Part shown: positions 24,494 to 33,696 of the stretch, in pieces
Position numbering within the stretch: the stretch's first letter is position 1
Layout: each line of letters opens with the position of its first letter
NCBI RefSeq assembly: GCF_000772965.1
Contig: NZ_JPVQ01000004.1
Coordinates: forward strand, 1-64,000
From: Ureibacillus massiliensis 4400831 = CIP 108448 = CCUG 49529
GTDB taxonomy: Bacteria > Bacillota > Bacilli > Bacillales_A > Planococcaceae
Length of the DNA stretch: 64,000 nt
Reading direction: 5' to 3'
The notes under the pieces: model-generated
Told to the model about the DNA's origin: nothing
What the model saw: the letters and a program-made list of their open reading frames with translations, nothing else
Databases searched by the model: none
Translations under genes and position numbers: made by a program

Positions 24494-26206
24494 CTACTTA
24501 AACTGAATATGGTGGAGCTTTGCAAAAATTCCATCAGCTGCAACTAGATCATCGTATGTTCCTCGTTCTTCTATCCCATTTGAAGTAACGACGAGCACTT
24601 GATCGGCATCGCGAACGGTTGATAGACGATGGGCGATGATTAATGTTGTGCGATTTTGAGCGAGCTCACTTAAAGAAGTTTGAATGATTTTTTCTGTCTC
24701 TGTATCAAGTGCAGAAGTGGCTTCATCCAATATTAAAATTGGTGGGTTTTTCAGGAACATACGAGCAATGGCTAATCGTTGCTTTTGTCCACCTGATAGC
24801 TTTAATCCTCTTTCCCCAATTTCTGTTTCAAATCCATCTGGTAATCCTTCTATAAATTCTTTTAAATGGGCTTTTTCTGCAGCTTCTTGTATTTCCTCAA
24901 AGCTTGCGTCTAAACGTCCATAGGCAATATTTTCTCGGATTGTACCAGTGAATAAAAAGACATCTTGTTGGACAATCCCAATTTGTTTACGTAAGGATTG
25001 TTGCGTCATATCTCGTATATCAAGGTCATCAATCGTTATAGCTCCACTTTCCACATCGTAAAAACGTGGGATGAGAGAGCAAATGGTTGTTTTACCTGCA
25101 CCAGACGGACCAACAAGGGCAATGGTTTCCCCCGCCTTTACATGGAAGGAAATATTATCTAGCACCTTTTTATTGTTTTCATAGCTAAATGATACGTTTT
25201 GAAAAGCAATATCGCCGTTAAGTTTATCAACTGTTACTGCATTAGGTCGATCTGCAACCTCAGGACTTTTATCTAACATTTCAGTAAAACGTTTAAAGCC
25301 CGCCATCCCTTTTGGATACAACTCGAGTAATGCACTAATTTTATCAATTGGTTTGATCAATACATTGGTATACAAAATAAAGCTTATAAATTCACCATCT
25401 GTTAGTTGTCCATTAAAGCAGAGCCAAGCACCAACAATTAGCACAACAAGTGTTAAAAGGCGAGTCATCATATAAATGCTAGAATGGGTTCCAGCCATTA
25501 TTTTATATGCATATAGTTTGGCTTGACGGAAAAAACCATTTTGCGTTTTAAAACGCTTAGATTCAAACTCTTCATTAGTAAAAGACTTTACGACGCGAAT
25601 ACCTGCAATACTATCCTCTACACGACTATTCACATCCGCAACTTTCCCGTACATTTCTTTCCACGCGTGATTCATTTTTTTATTACTAAATGTAATCAGC
25701 CAAATTAAAAATGGTACCATTACTAGAACAATTAAGGCCAACATCGGGTTTATTGTAAATAAAATGATGAATGTTCCAACAAAGGTCATGATAGCGATAA
25801 AGAAATCTTCTGGTCCATGGTGAGCAAACTCTCCGATATCAAATAAATCATTCGTAATGCGGCTCATCACATGCCCCGTTTTCATATTATCGAAAAATGA
25901 AAAGGACTGCTTTTGAAAATGGTTAAACAATTGCTGACGCATATCAGTTTCAATATTAATACCAAGCTTATGTCCTAAATAATTCACGACAAAATTAAGC
26001 ACCGTACTAAGGATATAAGTTAATAATAATAAAATACTGACCTTCACAATCATGTCCCATTCACGTGTAGGGAGAAGCTCATCAATAAACCATTGCACTG
26101 CTAATGGGAAAGCGAGTTCTAAAATAGCAACGATTATGGCACTAGTAAAATCAATTAAAAATAACCGTTTATGTGGTTTGTAATATGTAAAAAAACGAGA
26201 TATCAT
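24494..26206 (-). CDS. ABC exporter, fused membrane and ATPase domains
   Basis: 570 residues: six membrane helices over about 1-310 and a nucleotide-binding domain from about 335 (Walker A GPSGAGKTT, signature LSGGQKQRLAIARM, Walker B ILILDEATSALD, switch His in IIAHRLSTV). All catalytic motifs are intact. It is a half-transporter of the MsbA/BmrA class working as a homodimer, or with a partner encoded elsewhere. Exported substrates in this class are lipids, drugs or peptides; the specific one is unknown. A Fur-like sequence about 70 bp upstream raises the possibility of iron regulation, for example siderophore export (inference). Confidence 0.88.
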   Translation of the reverse strand: MISRFFTYYKPHKRLFLIDFTSAIIVAILELAFPLAVQWFIDELLPTREWDMIVKVSILLLLTYILSTVLNFVVNYLGHKLGINIETDMRQQLFNHFQKQSFSFFDNMKTGHVMSRITNDLFDIGEFAHHGPEDFFIAIMTFVGTFIILFTINPMLALIVLVMVPFLIWLITFSNKKMNHAWKEMYGKVADVNSRVEDSIAGIRVVKSFTNEEFESKRFKTQNGFFRQAKLYAYKIMAGTHSSIYMMTRLLTLVVLIVGAWLCFNGQLTDGEFISFILYTNVLIKPIDKISALLELYPKGMAGFKRFTEMLDKSPEVADRPNAVTVDKLNGDIAFQNVSFSYENNKKVLDNISFHVKAGETIALVGPSGAGKTTICSLIPRFYDVESGAITIDDLDIRDMTQQSLRKQIGIVQQDVFLFTGTIRENIAYGRLDASFEEIQEAAEKAHLKEFIEGLPDGFETEIGERGLKLSGGQKQRLAIARMFLKNPPILILDEATSALDTETEKIIQTSLSELAQNRTTLIIAHRLSTVRDADQVLVVTSNGIEERGTYDDLVAADGIFAKLHHIQFK

Positions 26207-26271
26207 ACTTGGTCCTCTTATTCTTTCTTACCTATTTTTTAAATGAAAGCATAAATAATATTTTATTACAA

Positions 26272-26292
26272 TTAAGAATGATTATCAATCAC
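26272..26292 (-). promoter_or_regulatory. Possible Fur box upstream of the ABC exporter
   Basis: On the minus strand GTGATTGATAATCATTCTTAA carries the full central TGATAATCATT of the Fur consensus, but the outer arms are poor. It lies about 66-86 bp before the exporter start. Confidence 0.4.
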
Positions 26293-26355
26293 TCTATTTC
26301 ACATGTGACTTAATGGATATATATTCTGCTTTATTATTTATTCCTGTGTGGAGGA

Positions 26356-26793
26356 TTATTCTTCAAAATTATTAAACAACAAAGGCTTCCTTACATATTC
26401 AGATAATACAATATTTGTTGAAGGCGTTCCGTATGGCATAGCCTGGTCGATAAATTGTTCTAACGTTTCGACTGAGGATGTTGCAACTTTTACAATATAA
26501 CTAATTTCTCCGGCTACTCTATAGCATTCAAGTACATCTGGATGTGAATTGCAAAATTTCGATAACTTCTTACAATCCGTAGATTTAAAAAGAATTAATG
26601 CAACAATTGTGCGGTTAAGCGATTTTAAATTGAGCTCAGTGTAGTAACCCTCAATAATATTTTGCTCTTCTAGCTTTTTGACTCGTTCAGTGACAGCAGG
26701 GGCTGATAAGTGTACATAAGATGCAAGCTCCTTCATCGAAATTTTAGCATTCAGTTGTAAATGTTTTATGATTTCATAATCAATAGTGTCCAT
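26356..26793 (-). CDS. Lrp/AsnC family transcriptional regulator
   Basis: 145 residues. The N-terminal HTH is IIKHLQLNAKISMKELASYV then LSAPAVTERVKKLEEQNII. The C-terminal ligand domain (RAM/ACT-like) carries VLECYRVAGEISYIVKVATSSVETLEQF. Such proteins form octamers and respond to amino acids. It is divergent from a DJ-1/PfpI gene with 137 bp between starts, so it probably controls that gene and itself. GGTAGGATT precedes the start. Confidence 0.88.
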   Translation of the reverse strand: MDTIDYEIIKHLQLNAKISMKELASYVHLSAPAVTERVKKLEEQNIIEGYYTELNLKSLNRTIVALILFKSTDCKKLSKFCNSHPDVLECYRVAGEISYIVKVATSSVETLEQFIDQAMPYGTPSTNIVLSEYVRKPLLFNNFEE

Positions 26794-26930
26794 GGAATCC
26801 TACCTTTTTTTAAAAAGTATTATAAGGTTTTTTAAAGGGAAAATTAAGAAAAATTGTAAAAAATCCTTTTTGATATTATGTAAAGCATAGAAGCTTTTCA
26901 ATAAACTATACAAAAAAAGGGGGTTTTACG

Positions 26931-27515
26931 ATGAAGAAAACCTTATTATTATTAGCAAATGGATTTGAAGCAGTAGAAGCAAGTGTTTTTACTGATGTGC
27001 TTGGATGGAATAAATGGGAAGGGGATGGCTCTACTGAAGTAGTAACTGTAGGGATGTGGCCACAGCTTCAATGTACATGGAATTTTTCGGTAACACCTGA
27101 GATGCTGCTAGAAGATATTGATCTTGACGATTTCGATGCATTAGCCATTCCAGGAGGATTTGAAGAAGCGGGATTTTATAAAGACGCTTTTAGTGAAAAA
27201 TTTCAACAAGTTATCCAGTATTTTAATGATCGCAAAAAACCAATCGCAGCGATTTGTGTTGCCTCACTTATGATTGCCCATAGCGGAGTTTTAAAAAATA
27301 GAAGAGCCACAACATACAATCATCCAACAAGTAAACGGCTTAAACAATTAGAACAATACGATGTTGAAGTTGTCAATGAACGAATTGTTGTCGATGATAA
27401 CATTATTACATCATCAAACCCAGGAACAGGATTTGATGTCGCATTTAAATTGTTAGAAACGCTAACTTCATCTGATAATACGAACCGTGTAAAAGAATTA
27501 ATGGGATTCGAATAA
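26931..27515 (+). CDS. DJ-1/PfpI family protein
   Basis: 194 residues with the DJ-1 fold: LLLLANGFEAVEAS at the start (Glu 16 near the thiol), DDFDALAIPGGFEEAG, and the nucleophile elbow AAICVASL with Cys 109. It is closer to the DJ-1/ThiJ branch than to the GSP18-like protein at 21961. The substrate is unknown; relatives detoxify glyoxals or act as thiol stress proteins. AAAAGGGGG precedes the start, an Lrp-type regulator is divergent and a strong terminator follows. Confidence 0.88.
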   Translation: MKKTLLLLANGFEAVEASVFTDVLGWNKWEGDGSTEVVTVGMWPQLQCTWNFSVTPEMLLEDIDLDDFDALAIPGGFEEAGFYKDAFSEKFQQVIQYFNDRKKPIAAICVASLMIAHSGVLKNRRATTYNHPTSKRLKQLEQYDVEVVNERIVVDDNIITSSNPGTGFDVAFKLLETLTSSDNTNRVKELMGFE

Positions 27516-27540
27516 ATAAATAGTATATCAAAATGTTTGG

Positions 27541-27583
27541 AGGCTGTCGGAGAAAGTTCAATTTCTCTAAGCAGCCTTTTTTA
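27541..27583 (+). terminator. Intrinsic terminator after the DJ-1 gene
   Basis: Nested pairs AGGCTG/CAGCCT and GAGAAA/TTTCTC form a long hairpin followed by TTTTTT. It also shows that the open frame running through it into the MarR gene is not translated. Confidence 0.85.
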
Positions 27584-27689
27584 TATTGGATTAGTATATT
27601 TTATTGCATTTGCAATAAATTGGATTTACACTAAATACAAGCGAAATATTGTTGTAATTGCAATAAAAATCTTGTATAAGGAGATAAAT

Positions 27690-28142
27690 ATGAAGGAAAT
27701 TCTACGTGAAATCGGTATGATCGCAAGGGCACTAGATTCTATTAGTAATATTGAATTTAAAGAATATGACCTTACAAAAGGACAGTATTTGTATCTTGTA
27801 AGAGTATGTGAAAATCCTGGAATCATTCAAGAAAAGTTAGCCGAAATGATAAAAGTAGATCGAACAACGGCTGCTCGTGCAATTAAAAAGCTTGTAATTA
27901 ATGGATTTATAGAAAAAAGAGAAGATCCACATAACAAAAAAATTAAAAAACTCTTTCCTACAGAAGAGGGGGAAAAAGTTTTCCCATTTTTAAAAAGAGA
28001 AAATGATCATTCAAATAGTGTCGCGCTAGCTGGACTTTCCGAAACAGAGGTTGAAACTTTATTTAAGCTTCTTCAAAAAGTAAGAAAAAATGTTGAGAAA
28101 GATTGGGAATATGTAAAAAAGGGAAATAAGAGAATTTATTGA
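27690..28142 (+). CDS. MarR family transcriptional regulator
   Basis: 150 residues from the ATG at 27690 after AAGGAG; the frame is open back to 27537 but crosses a terminator. It has a winged HTH: LTKGQYLYLVRVCENPGI, QEKLAEMIKVDRTTAARAI as recognition helices, then the wing GFIEKREDPHNKKIKKLFPT. Terminal helices give dimerisation. The next two genes are paiA and paiB, 26 bp downstream, so it is inferred to regulate that operon. In B. subtilis paiAB is not preceded by a MarR gene as far as I recall. Confidence 0.88.
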   Translation: MKEILREIGMIARALDSISNIEFKEYDLTKGQYLYLVRVCENPGIIQEKLAEMIKVDRTTAARAIKKLVINGFIEKREDPHNKKIKKLFPTEEGEKVFPFLKRENDHSNSVALAGLSETEVETLFKLLQKVRKNVEKDWEYVKKGNKRIY

Positions 28143-28165
28143 TACACCATAAAGGAGCTGTATAA

Positions 28166-28687
<522 letters not shown>

Positions 28688-28707
28688 CCTTCGAAAGGAT
28701 GAGTAAT

Positions 28708-29331
28708 ATGTATATTCCAAAATATTATAAAGTCACAAATGCGGATGAAATTTGGGATTTTGTTCAGAAAAACTCTTTTGGCACGATTGTTACAACAAAA
28801 CAAGGGAAACCCATTGCCACTCATTTACCATTGCAGTTAGTGAAAGAAGGAGAAAGTTATTACCTCACAGGTCATATGGCTTATGGGAACCCCCAATGGA
28901 GGACCTTTGAAACCTGTGAAGATGTATTGGTCATGTTTCAAGGACCTCATGCTTATATCTCTTCCTCTTGGTATGAAAAGGAAAATGTACCAACATGGAA
29001 TTATCAAGCAGTACATATTTATGGTACAGTTAGCATTTTGAAAAATGAAGAGTTAGTGCAGGACTTAACAATGTTGCTACAAAAATATGAAAAACACCGA
29101 GAAAATCCAGTTTTATGGGAGAAGCTATCACCAGAAATTTTAGAGAAAGAGCTTAAAGGTATTGTAGGATTTAAGATGAAAGTAGAAGAAATTCAAGCTG
29201 CCAATAAGCTAAGTCAAAATCGTAATGAAAAAGATTATCAGAATATTATAAATAAACTTTATGAAGAAGGAGATTTACATTCGCAACAAATAGCGCAATT
29301 GATGGAGAGGAAGGTTAAAAAGAATCAATAA
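28708..29331 (+). CDS. paiB: PaiB FMN-binding negative regulator
   Basis: 207 residues from the ATG at 28708, the same length as B. subtilis PaiB; an ATG at 28699 is closer to the ribosome site (AAAGG) and less likely. The N-terminus MYIPKYYKVTNADEIWDFVQ and the split-barrel FMN-binding core (GKPIATHLPLQL, AYGNPQWRTFE, HAYISSSWYEKENVPTWNYQ) identify the family. It is linked to repression of sporulation and protease genes in B. subtilis. Third gene of the MarR-paiA-paiB unit. Confidence 0.92.
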   Translation: MYIPKYYKVTNADEIWDFVQKNSFGTIVTTKQGKPIATHLPLQLVKEGESYYLTGHMAYGNPQWRTFETCEDVLVMFQGPHAYISSSWYEKENVPTWNYQAVHIYGTVSILKNEELVQDLTMLLQKYEKHRENPVLWEKLSPEILEKELKGIVGFKMKVEEIQAANKLSQNRNEKDYQNIINKLYEEGDLHSQQIAQLMERKVKKNQ

Positions 29332-29483
29332 AGATCCAAATTTCAAGAAAAGTATGTTCAAGCATGGATACTTAAAATTTTTTAACTAAAGAACAGATAG
29401 CAAATAACACCTTTAATTGATTTGTTATTAGTTGTAAAATAATATGTGTACTATAAAAAATATTTAATTTATGAACTAGAAAA

Positions 29484-29584
29484 TTGCAGCTAGGGTTCCG
29501 CTATTTTGATAGGTCTTGTGACCGAGGGCTGCATCTTTTACAATTTAGTAAAAGGCACCTATTGACACAAAAGGTCCGAGGGGA
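29484..29584 (+). promoter_or_regulatory. ykkC-class riboswitch aptamer before a Nudix gene
   Basis: Class hallmarks are visible: GCTAGGGTTCCG (29489-29500), a small hairpin CTAT-TTTG-ATAG, GTCTTGTGACCGAGGG (29513-29528), and closing GCAGC (29486-29490) with GCTGC (29528-29532). A hairpin CTTTTAC/GTAAAAG follows, then a second half GACACAAAAGGTCCGAGGGG like the GGGAcAAAAgCCCGGGAG part of ykkC RNAs. The second half is diverged from the guanidine type. ykkC subtype 2 variants bind ppGpp, PRPP or nucleoside diphosphates, and the diphosphate-binding subtype is associated with Nudix genes (established), so it is the leading guess here. Confidence 0.7.
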
Positions 29585-29637
29585 AAGGTTCAGCGTATTT
29601 GTTATGCGTTGAAATCTTTCTTTTCGGACCTTTTTTA
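29569..29637 (+). terminator. Riboswitch-controlled terminator
   Basis: AAAGGTCCGA (29570-29579) pairs with TCGGACCTTT (29624-29633); inner GAAAG/CTTTC and GCG/CGT pairs extend the stem, and a T-run follows. Its 5' arm is the same segment as the 3' half of the aptamer, so a ligand-bound aptamer should prevent terminator formation (an ON switch, inferred). Confidence 0.75.
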
Positions 29638-29656
29638 TATGAAGGAGGACTATCGT

Positions 29657-30097
29657 ATGAAAAGAATTGATGCGTTGAAAGCTGCTGTTGCAGTGATTAT
29701 TTTGAATGAGAAGAACCAAGTTTTATTACAAAAAAGGTCGGATGTTCAACTTTGGGGTATTCCTTCAGGTCATATAGAAGTGGGGGAAACTGTTTCCGAA
29801 GCTGCAATCAGAGAAGTAAAAGAAGAGACCGATTTAGATATACGTATAAAAAAACTAATTGGCGTATACTCAGACCCTACTTCGCAGGTATTTGAATATC
29901 CCAACGGTCAAGTAGTACATTTTATAACAACTTGTTTCCTCGCTGAAATGATAGGAGGAGAACTTAAGTGCAATTCGAATGAATCATTGGATATCAAGTT
30001 TTTTTCAGAGGAAAACCTACCATCAGATCTATTAAAAATGCATCCTAGATGGTTAAAAGATGCATTATCTAATAAAGAATGGGCGTTCATTCGGTAA
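29657..30097 (+). CDS. Nudix hydrolase
   Basis: 146 residues from the ATG at 29657 after GAAGGAGG; the open frame upstream (from 29609) lies inside the terminator. The Nudix box is complete: G(x5)E(x7)REVKEETDL, in GHIEVGETVSEAAIREVKEE. A Nudix enzyme cleaves nucleoside diphosphates linked to another group, or nucleotides, with Mg2+ in the cytosol; this one is MutT-sized and its substrate is unknown. The ykkC-class RNA in its leader suggests a substrate or product that the RNA senses, such as a nucleoside diphosphate. Confidence 0.9.
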   Translation: MKRIDALKAAVAVIILNEKNQVLLQKRSDVQLWGIPSGHIEVGETVSEAAIREVKEETDLDIRIKKLIGVYSDPTSQVFEYPNGQVVHFITTCFLAEMIGGELKCNSNESLDIKFFSEENLPSDLLKMHPRWLKDALSNKEWAFIR

Positions 30098-30254
30098 AAA
30101 GAAGTTAATGCGATAAGAAGGATTAATGGCATTTTTGTTGAAATAACGATGAAAGTCATTGTATAAATAATTTCTGTTTTCCGATTAAATTAAGGAAAGA
30201 GATTGTTAAAGTTATTTAAATAGTATTTTATAAATAAAGGAAATGAGGATGGCT

Positions 30255-30800
30255 ATGGTTTATATTGCTCTTCTTAGGGGGATAAATGTTGGTGGAAATA
30301 ATAAAATTGATATGAAATTACTTAAGCAATCCTTTGAACAAGTAGGAATGACGGATGTAGTGACATACATTAATACAGGAAACATCATTTTCACTTCTAA
30401 AAACTTATCAAAAAATGAGCTGTCAAAAATTTTGGAAGAAGCGATCCATAATGACTTCGGATTGCAAATTAAAGTAGTAGTTCGCAGTATCGATGATGTA
30501 GCAATAATCGTAAATGCTTTACCTGAAACATGGAAAAATGATAAAGACATGAAAAGTGATGTACTGTTTTTATGGGATGAAATCGATGACGAGACTATAC
30601 TTGAACAACTCATTATTAAACCGGATATTGACACAGTAAAATATGTCCCTGGTGCAATTTTATGGTCAGTAGACAAGAAAAATGTAACAAAGAGTGGCAT
30701 GTCAAAGATAATTGGTTCAAAAATATACAAACAAGTTACAGTAAGAAATGTTAACACCACTCGTAAAATATATGAACTAATGCAAGTGCAAAATAGCTAA
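30255..30800 (+). CDS. DUF1697 family protein
   Basis: About 181 residues starting MVYIALLRGINVGGNNKIDM, the invariant opening of DUF1697, then FEQVGMTDVVTYINTGNIIF and a C-terminal KSGMSKIIGSKIYKQVTVRNVNT signature. GAGG six bases before ATG 30255 favours that start over in-frame ATGs at 30243 and 30249. The family is widespread in soil bacteria with no established function; the fold suggests a two-domain alpha/beta protein. Confidence 0.85.
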   Translation: MVYIALLRGINVGGNNKIDMKLLKQSFEQVGMTDVVTYINTGNIIFTSKNLSKNELSKILEEAIHNDFGLQIKVVVRSIDDVAIIVNALPETWKNDKDMKSDVLFLWDEIDDETILEQLIIKPDIDTVKYVPGAILWSVDKKNVTKSGMSKIIGSKIYKQVTVRNVNTTRKIYELMQVQNS

Positions 30801-30874
30801 TTTACTAATTACTACTATATAATTTTACTCATAATTTAAATCGATCATAAATAATTCTAATCTTGGAGGAAAAT

Positions 30875-31246
30875 ATGGAAGTATTTGCAGACTATTTAAC
30901 GAAAATTGAGAACCTCGAACATCGAGCAAGGACTGAGGAGATTTTGATGTGGATTGCTAATAAATTTCCTAATTTAAAGCCAGAAATCAAGTGGAATACA
31001 CCAATGTTTTCTGATCATGGCACATTTATTATCGGCCTTTCAACGGCGAAGAATCATATGAGTGTATCACCGGAAGAAGTGGTTATGGAGCATTTTGCTG
31101 ATGATATTGCACAAGCGGGTTATAGCGCTACGAAAGGTTTGTTTCGAATTGGTTGGAATGAGCCCGTAAATTATGAATTGCTTCAGAAGCTAATTGAGTT
31201 TAATATTTGGGATAAGGCAGACTACACAACATTTTGGCGGAAATAA
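30875..31246 (+). CDS. fra: Frataxin-like iron chaperone (YdhG/Fra)
   Basis: 123 residues from ATG 30875 after TTGGAGG; the TTG at 30863 is part of that ribosome site. The DUF1801 core [20 protein letters not shown] then [17 protein letters not shown] and the invariant end [11 protein letters not shown] match B. subtilis YdhG (Fra), which has the same length and has been shown to bind iron and support Fe-S assembly. It is probably a cytosolic iron donor. Monocistronic or loosely linked to its neighbours. Confidence 0.85.
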   Translation: MEVFADYLTKIENLEHRARTEEILMWIANKFPNLKPEIKWNTPMFSDHGTFIIGLSTAKNHMSVSPEEVVMEHFADDIAQAGYSATKGLFRIGWNEPVNYELLQKLIEFNIWDKADYTTFWRK

Positions 31247-31274
31247 TAGATATGAATGATTATGGAGGAATAAA

Positions 31275-31976
31275 ATGGACGGTTTAAACCAAGTCATTTG
31301 TGAGAAAAGATCCTATTCTAAAGAGTTTAAATCTCACCAGCATGAGTTTGGGCAATTTCTTTTTCCACTACAAGGCTCCTTAGAACTACAAACGAAGTGG
31401 CAAGAGATAAATCTTGACCCTGATCATTGCTTGTATATTCCTCCCAAGTGTGATCATAATTATCGATCAGTTGATAGGAATGAATTTTTAATTTTAGATA
31501 TTCCTTCGCAATATTTACCAGAGGACACAAGCAATATGTATATTCAGGTGGATGAACAGTGGGCTTCTATTCGATATTTACTATTAGAAGAGTCAAGAAA
31601 TAAGGCGAGTACAGCCGCCTTAGTGGATTTAACGAGGTATGTAACGAACAAACTTCAAATCTCTAATCCACCATCAATAGAATATATTCATAAACATTTT
31701 AGAGAGCCCATTACATTAGAAACTTTGGCAAATATAGAGCATTATCACCCAGTATATTATTCTTCATGGTTTAAGAAACAAACAGGGAAATCCCCAAAGG
31801 TATACATAAACGAACTTCGCTTGAAAGAGGCAAAGCATTTATTGATTTCAACAGAGTGGTCGATATCAAAAATTAGTGAAGAAGTAGGTTTTATGAATTC
31901 TTCATCCTTTACAAGATGGTTTGTTAATTGTGAGGGAATTACTCCACAAAAATATAGAGTCCTTAATAATAGATAA
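31275..31976 (+). CDS. AraC family transcriptional regulator
   Basis: 233 residues. An N-terminal cupin (SHQHEFGQFLFPLQGSLELQ, CLYIPPKCDHNYRSVDRNEF) is followed by a C-terminal double HTH (about 135-233) ending in the AraC signature: LRLKEAKHLLISTEWSISKI then GFMNSSSFTRWFVNCEGITP. It binds DNA in response to a small ligand in the cupin. A DMT transporter gene lies 90 bp downstream on the same strand; transporter-regulator pairs of this kind are usually linked. GGAGGAA precedes the start. Confidence 0.88.
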   Translation: MDGLNQVICEKRSYSKEFKSHQHEFGQFLFPLQGSLELQTKWQEINLDPDHCLYIPPKCDHNYRSVDRNEFLILDIPSQYLPEDTSNMYIQVDEQWASIRYLLLEESRNKASTAALVDLTRYVTNKLQISNPPSIEYIHKHFREPITLETLANIEHYHPVYYSSWFKKQTGKSPKVYINELRLKEAKHLLISTEWSISKISEEVGFMNSSSFTRWFVNCEGITPQKYRVLNNR

Positions 31977-32066
31977 AAAGAATATTAAATTTGGTAAAGA
32001 AAGCTTTTAAGTAATTTTCTATTATCAAATGTATATTCTTTTTATTTTTTATCGAGGTGAACAAAA

Positions 32067-32966
32067 TTGAAGGATAAATTATCTCCTTTTTTAATATTAT
32101 TAGCGGCTATTCTTTGGGGAACGACCGGTACAACACAAGCCTTTGCACCTGAAACAGCGCACCCGATTGCAATTGGAGCCACTCGTTTAGCTGTAGGAGG
32201 TTTATTTTTAATAGTCGTTGTGTTAATTATAGGTAAGTTCGATTTTAAAAATTGGCCTATCAAGACTACGATTTTAGCTTCTTTAAGTATGGCTTTGTAC
32301 CAGCCGTTATTTTTCTCAGCTGTTTCGATTACGGGAGTAGCTGTTGGAACTGTTGTAGCTATCGGAAGTGCACCTATTTTATCTGGGATTATTGAATGGC
32401 TCTATTTAAAAGTTCGTCCTTCTAAGGTGTGGTGGTGTTCCACGTTTCTTTCAATTTTAGGGTGTCTAATGCTTTTTAGTAATAAAGAGTCGGTAAACGT
32501 TGATCCATTTGGAATCTTGATGGCGCTTGGAGCTGGATTATCCTTCGCAGGGTACACTTTAATAAGCAGAACTTTAGTTGAAAAGCATTCATCTATATCT
32601 GTTGTGGCGATTGTATTCACGCTTAGTGCAATCTGGTTATCTCCATTATTATTTATATTTGATATGTCATGGATTATGAGCTTGCAAGGTGTGGGTGTAA
32701 GCCTTCAATTAGGAATTATGGCAACGGGGATAGCGTATCTCCTTTTTGCAAGAGGACTTAAGAACGTTTCTTCATCAACAGCAGTTACGCTTGCGTTAGC
32801 GGAGCCATTAACAGCTGCATTGTTAGGTGTATTCTTATTAGAGGAAACATTGAACATCACTTCATGGATAGGGATATTCCTCTTATTGCTTGGAATTGGA
32901 ATATTAATGTGGACGCCCAAAAAATCGGATAGTGAAAATGAAATTATGCTAGCTCAAAAGGAGTAG
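32067..32966 (+). CDS. EamA/DMT family transporter
   Basis: 299 residues with ten hydrophobic helices in two EamA repeats. ILWGTTGTTQAF in helix 1 and ALAEPLTAALLGVFLLEETLN near the end are typical of RhaT/YdcZ-like drug/metabolite exporters. The start is a TTG with GAGGTG upstream. The substrate is unknown; amino acids or metabolites are common. It probably works under the AraC regulator encoded just upstream. Confidence 0.88.
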   Translation: MKDKLSPFLILLAAILWGTTGTTQAFAPETAHPIAIGATRLAVGGLFLIVVVLIIGKFDFKNWPIKTTILASLSMALYQPLFFSAVSITGVAVGTVVAIGSAPILSGIIEWLYLKVRPSKVWWCSTFLSILGCLMLFSNKESVNVDPFGILMALGAGLSFAGYTLISRTLVEKHSSISVVAIVFTLSAIWLSPLLFIFDMSWIMSLQGVGVSLQLGIMATGIAYLLFARGLKNVSSSTAVTLALAEPLTAALLGVFLLEETLNITSWIGIFLLLLGIGILMWTPKKSDSENEIMLAQKE

Positions 32967-33132
32967 CATTGATTAATGGGGTGAGTATTTTGATGATTAA
33001 ATTCTAGTGGGAAATTGGTGGGAGAATAATAAAGGTATTTCTAAACGAAAGTTTCCATTAGTTACAGTATATCTTTAGTGAAATTAATGTTACAGTTAGT
33101 TAAGAAAATTCAAAAGTGAGTAGGAGAACAAC

Positions 33133-33516
33133 ATGATCGAAATCAGAACATCTACTGTAAGTGATGGCGAATTCAATAGAGGGGTATTTGCAACATGTGA
33201 TATTAAAAAGGGAGAGCTAATCCATGAAGCGCCAGTCATAGCTTATCCAAACGATCAGCATCAACACATTGAGAAAACATTACTTGCTGACTATGCCTTT
33301 GAGTATGGTATAAATCATACTGCAATACTTTTAGGATATGGAATGTTGTTTAACCATTCATATGAACCAAATGCGACTTATGAAATAAACTTTAATAATC
33401 ACACATTTGACTTTTATGCATACAAAGATATAAAAGCAGGGGAAGAAATTCTAATCAATTATAATGGCGATGTAGATGATAAAGAACTACTATGGTTTGA
33501 TCAAGAAGAAAAATAA
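33133..33516 (+). CDS. SET domain protein
   Basis: 127 residues forming a minimal SET fold: RGVFATCDIKKGELIHEAPV at the start, LFNHSYEPNATYE (the knot, like NHSxxPNA) and FYAYKDIKAGEEILINYNGD with the catalytic-region Tyr. SET proteins transfer methyl groups from S-adenosylmethionine to lysines, mostly in eukaryotes; stand-alone bacterial versions occur and their targets are mostly unknown. There are no flanking pre/post-SET Cys clusters. GTAGGAG precedes the start. Possibly acquired by transfer, but its base composition is like its neighbours. Confidence 0.85.
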   Translation: MIEIRTSTVSDGEFNRGVFATCDIKKGELIHEAPVIAYPNDQHQHIEKTLLADYAFEYGINHTAILLGYGMLFNHSYEPNATYEINFNNHTFDFYAYKDIKAGEEILINYNGDVDDKELLWFDQEEK

Positions 33517-33546
33517 CTAACCATTATAAAAGTGTTTAAGTAATCA

Positions 33547-33574
33547 CAAAAAGCATTTCTAATATAGAAATGCT
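33547..33574 (-). terminator. Intrinsic terminator of the LytTR-DUF3021 unit
   Basis: AGCATTTCTA (33552-33561) and TAGAAATGCT (33565-33574) form a perfect stem. On the minus strand it runs into TTTTT, downstream of the DUF3021 gene. Confidence 0.65.
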
Positions 33575-33696
33575 CCATAAATAAGAGATGGATATAACCT
33601 TTATCCATTTCTTATTTATTTTTTGCTTATATATCCAAATCGAACTCACTGTTAATACAATTGCTGAGATGGTAATGAACCCGATAAATTCACCCT

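Noticed and set aside
27537-27689. N-terminal extension of the MarR gene
   Set aside because: It runs through an intrinsic terminator; the ATG at 27690 has a good ribosome site and gives the normal family length.
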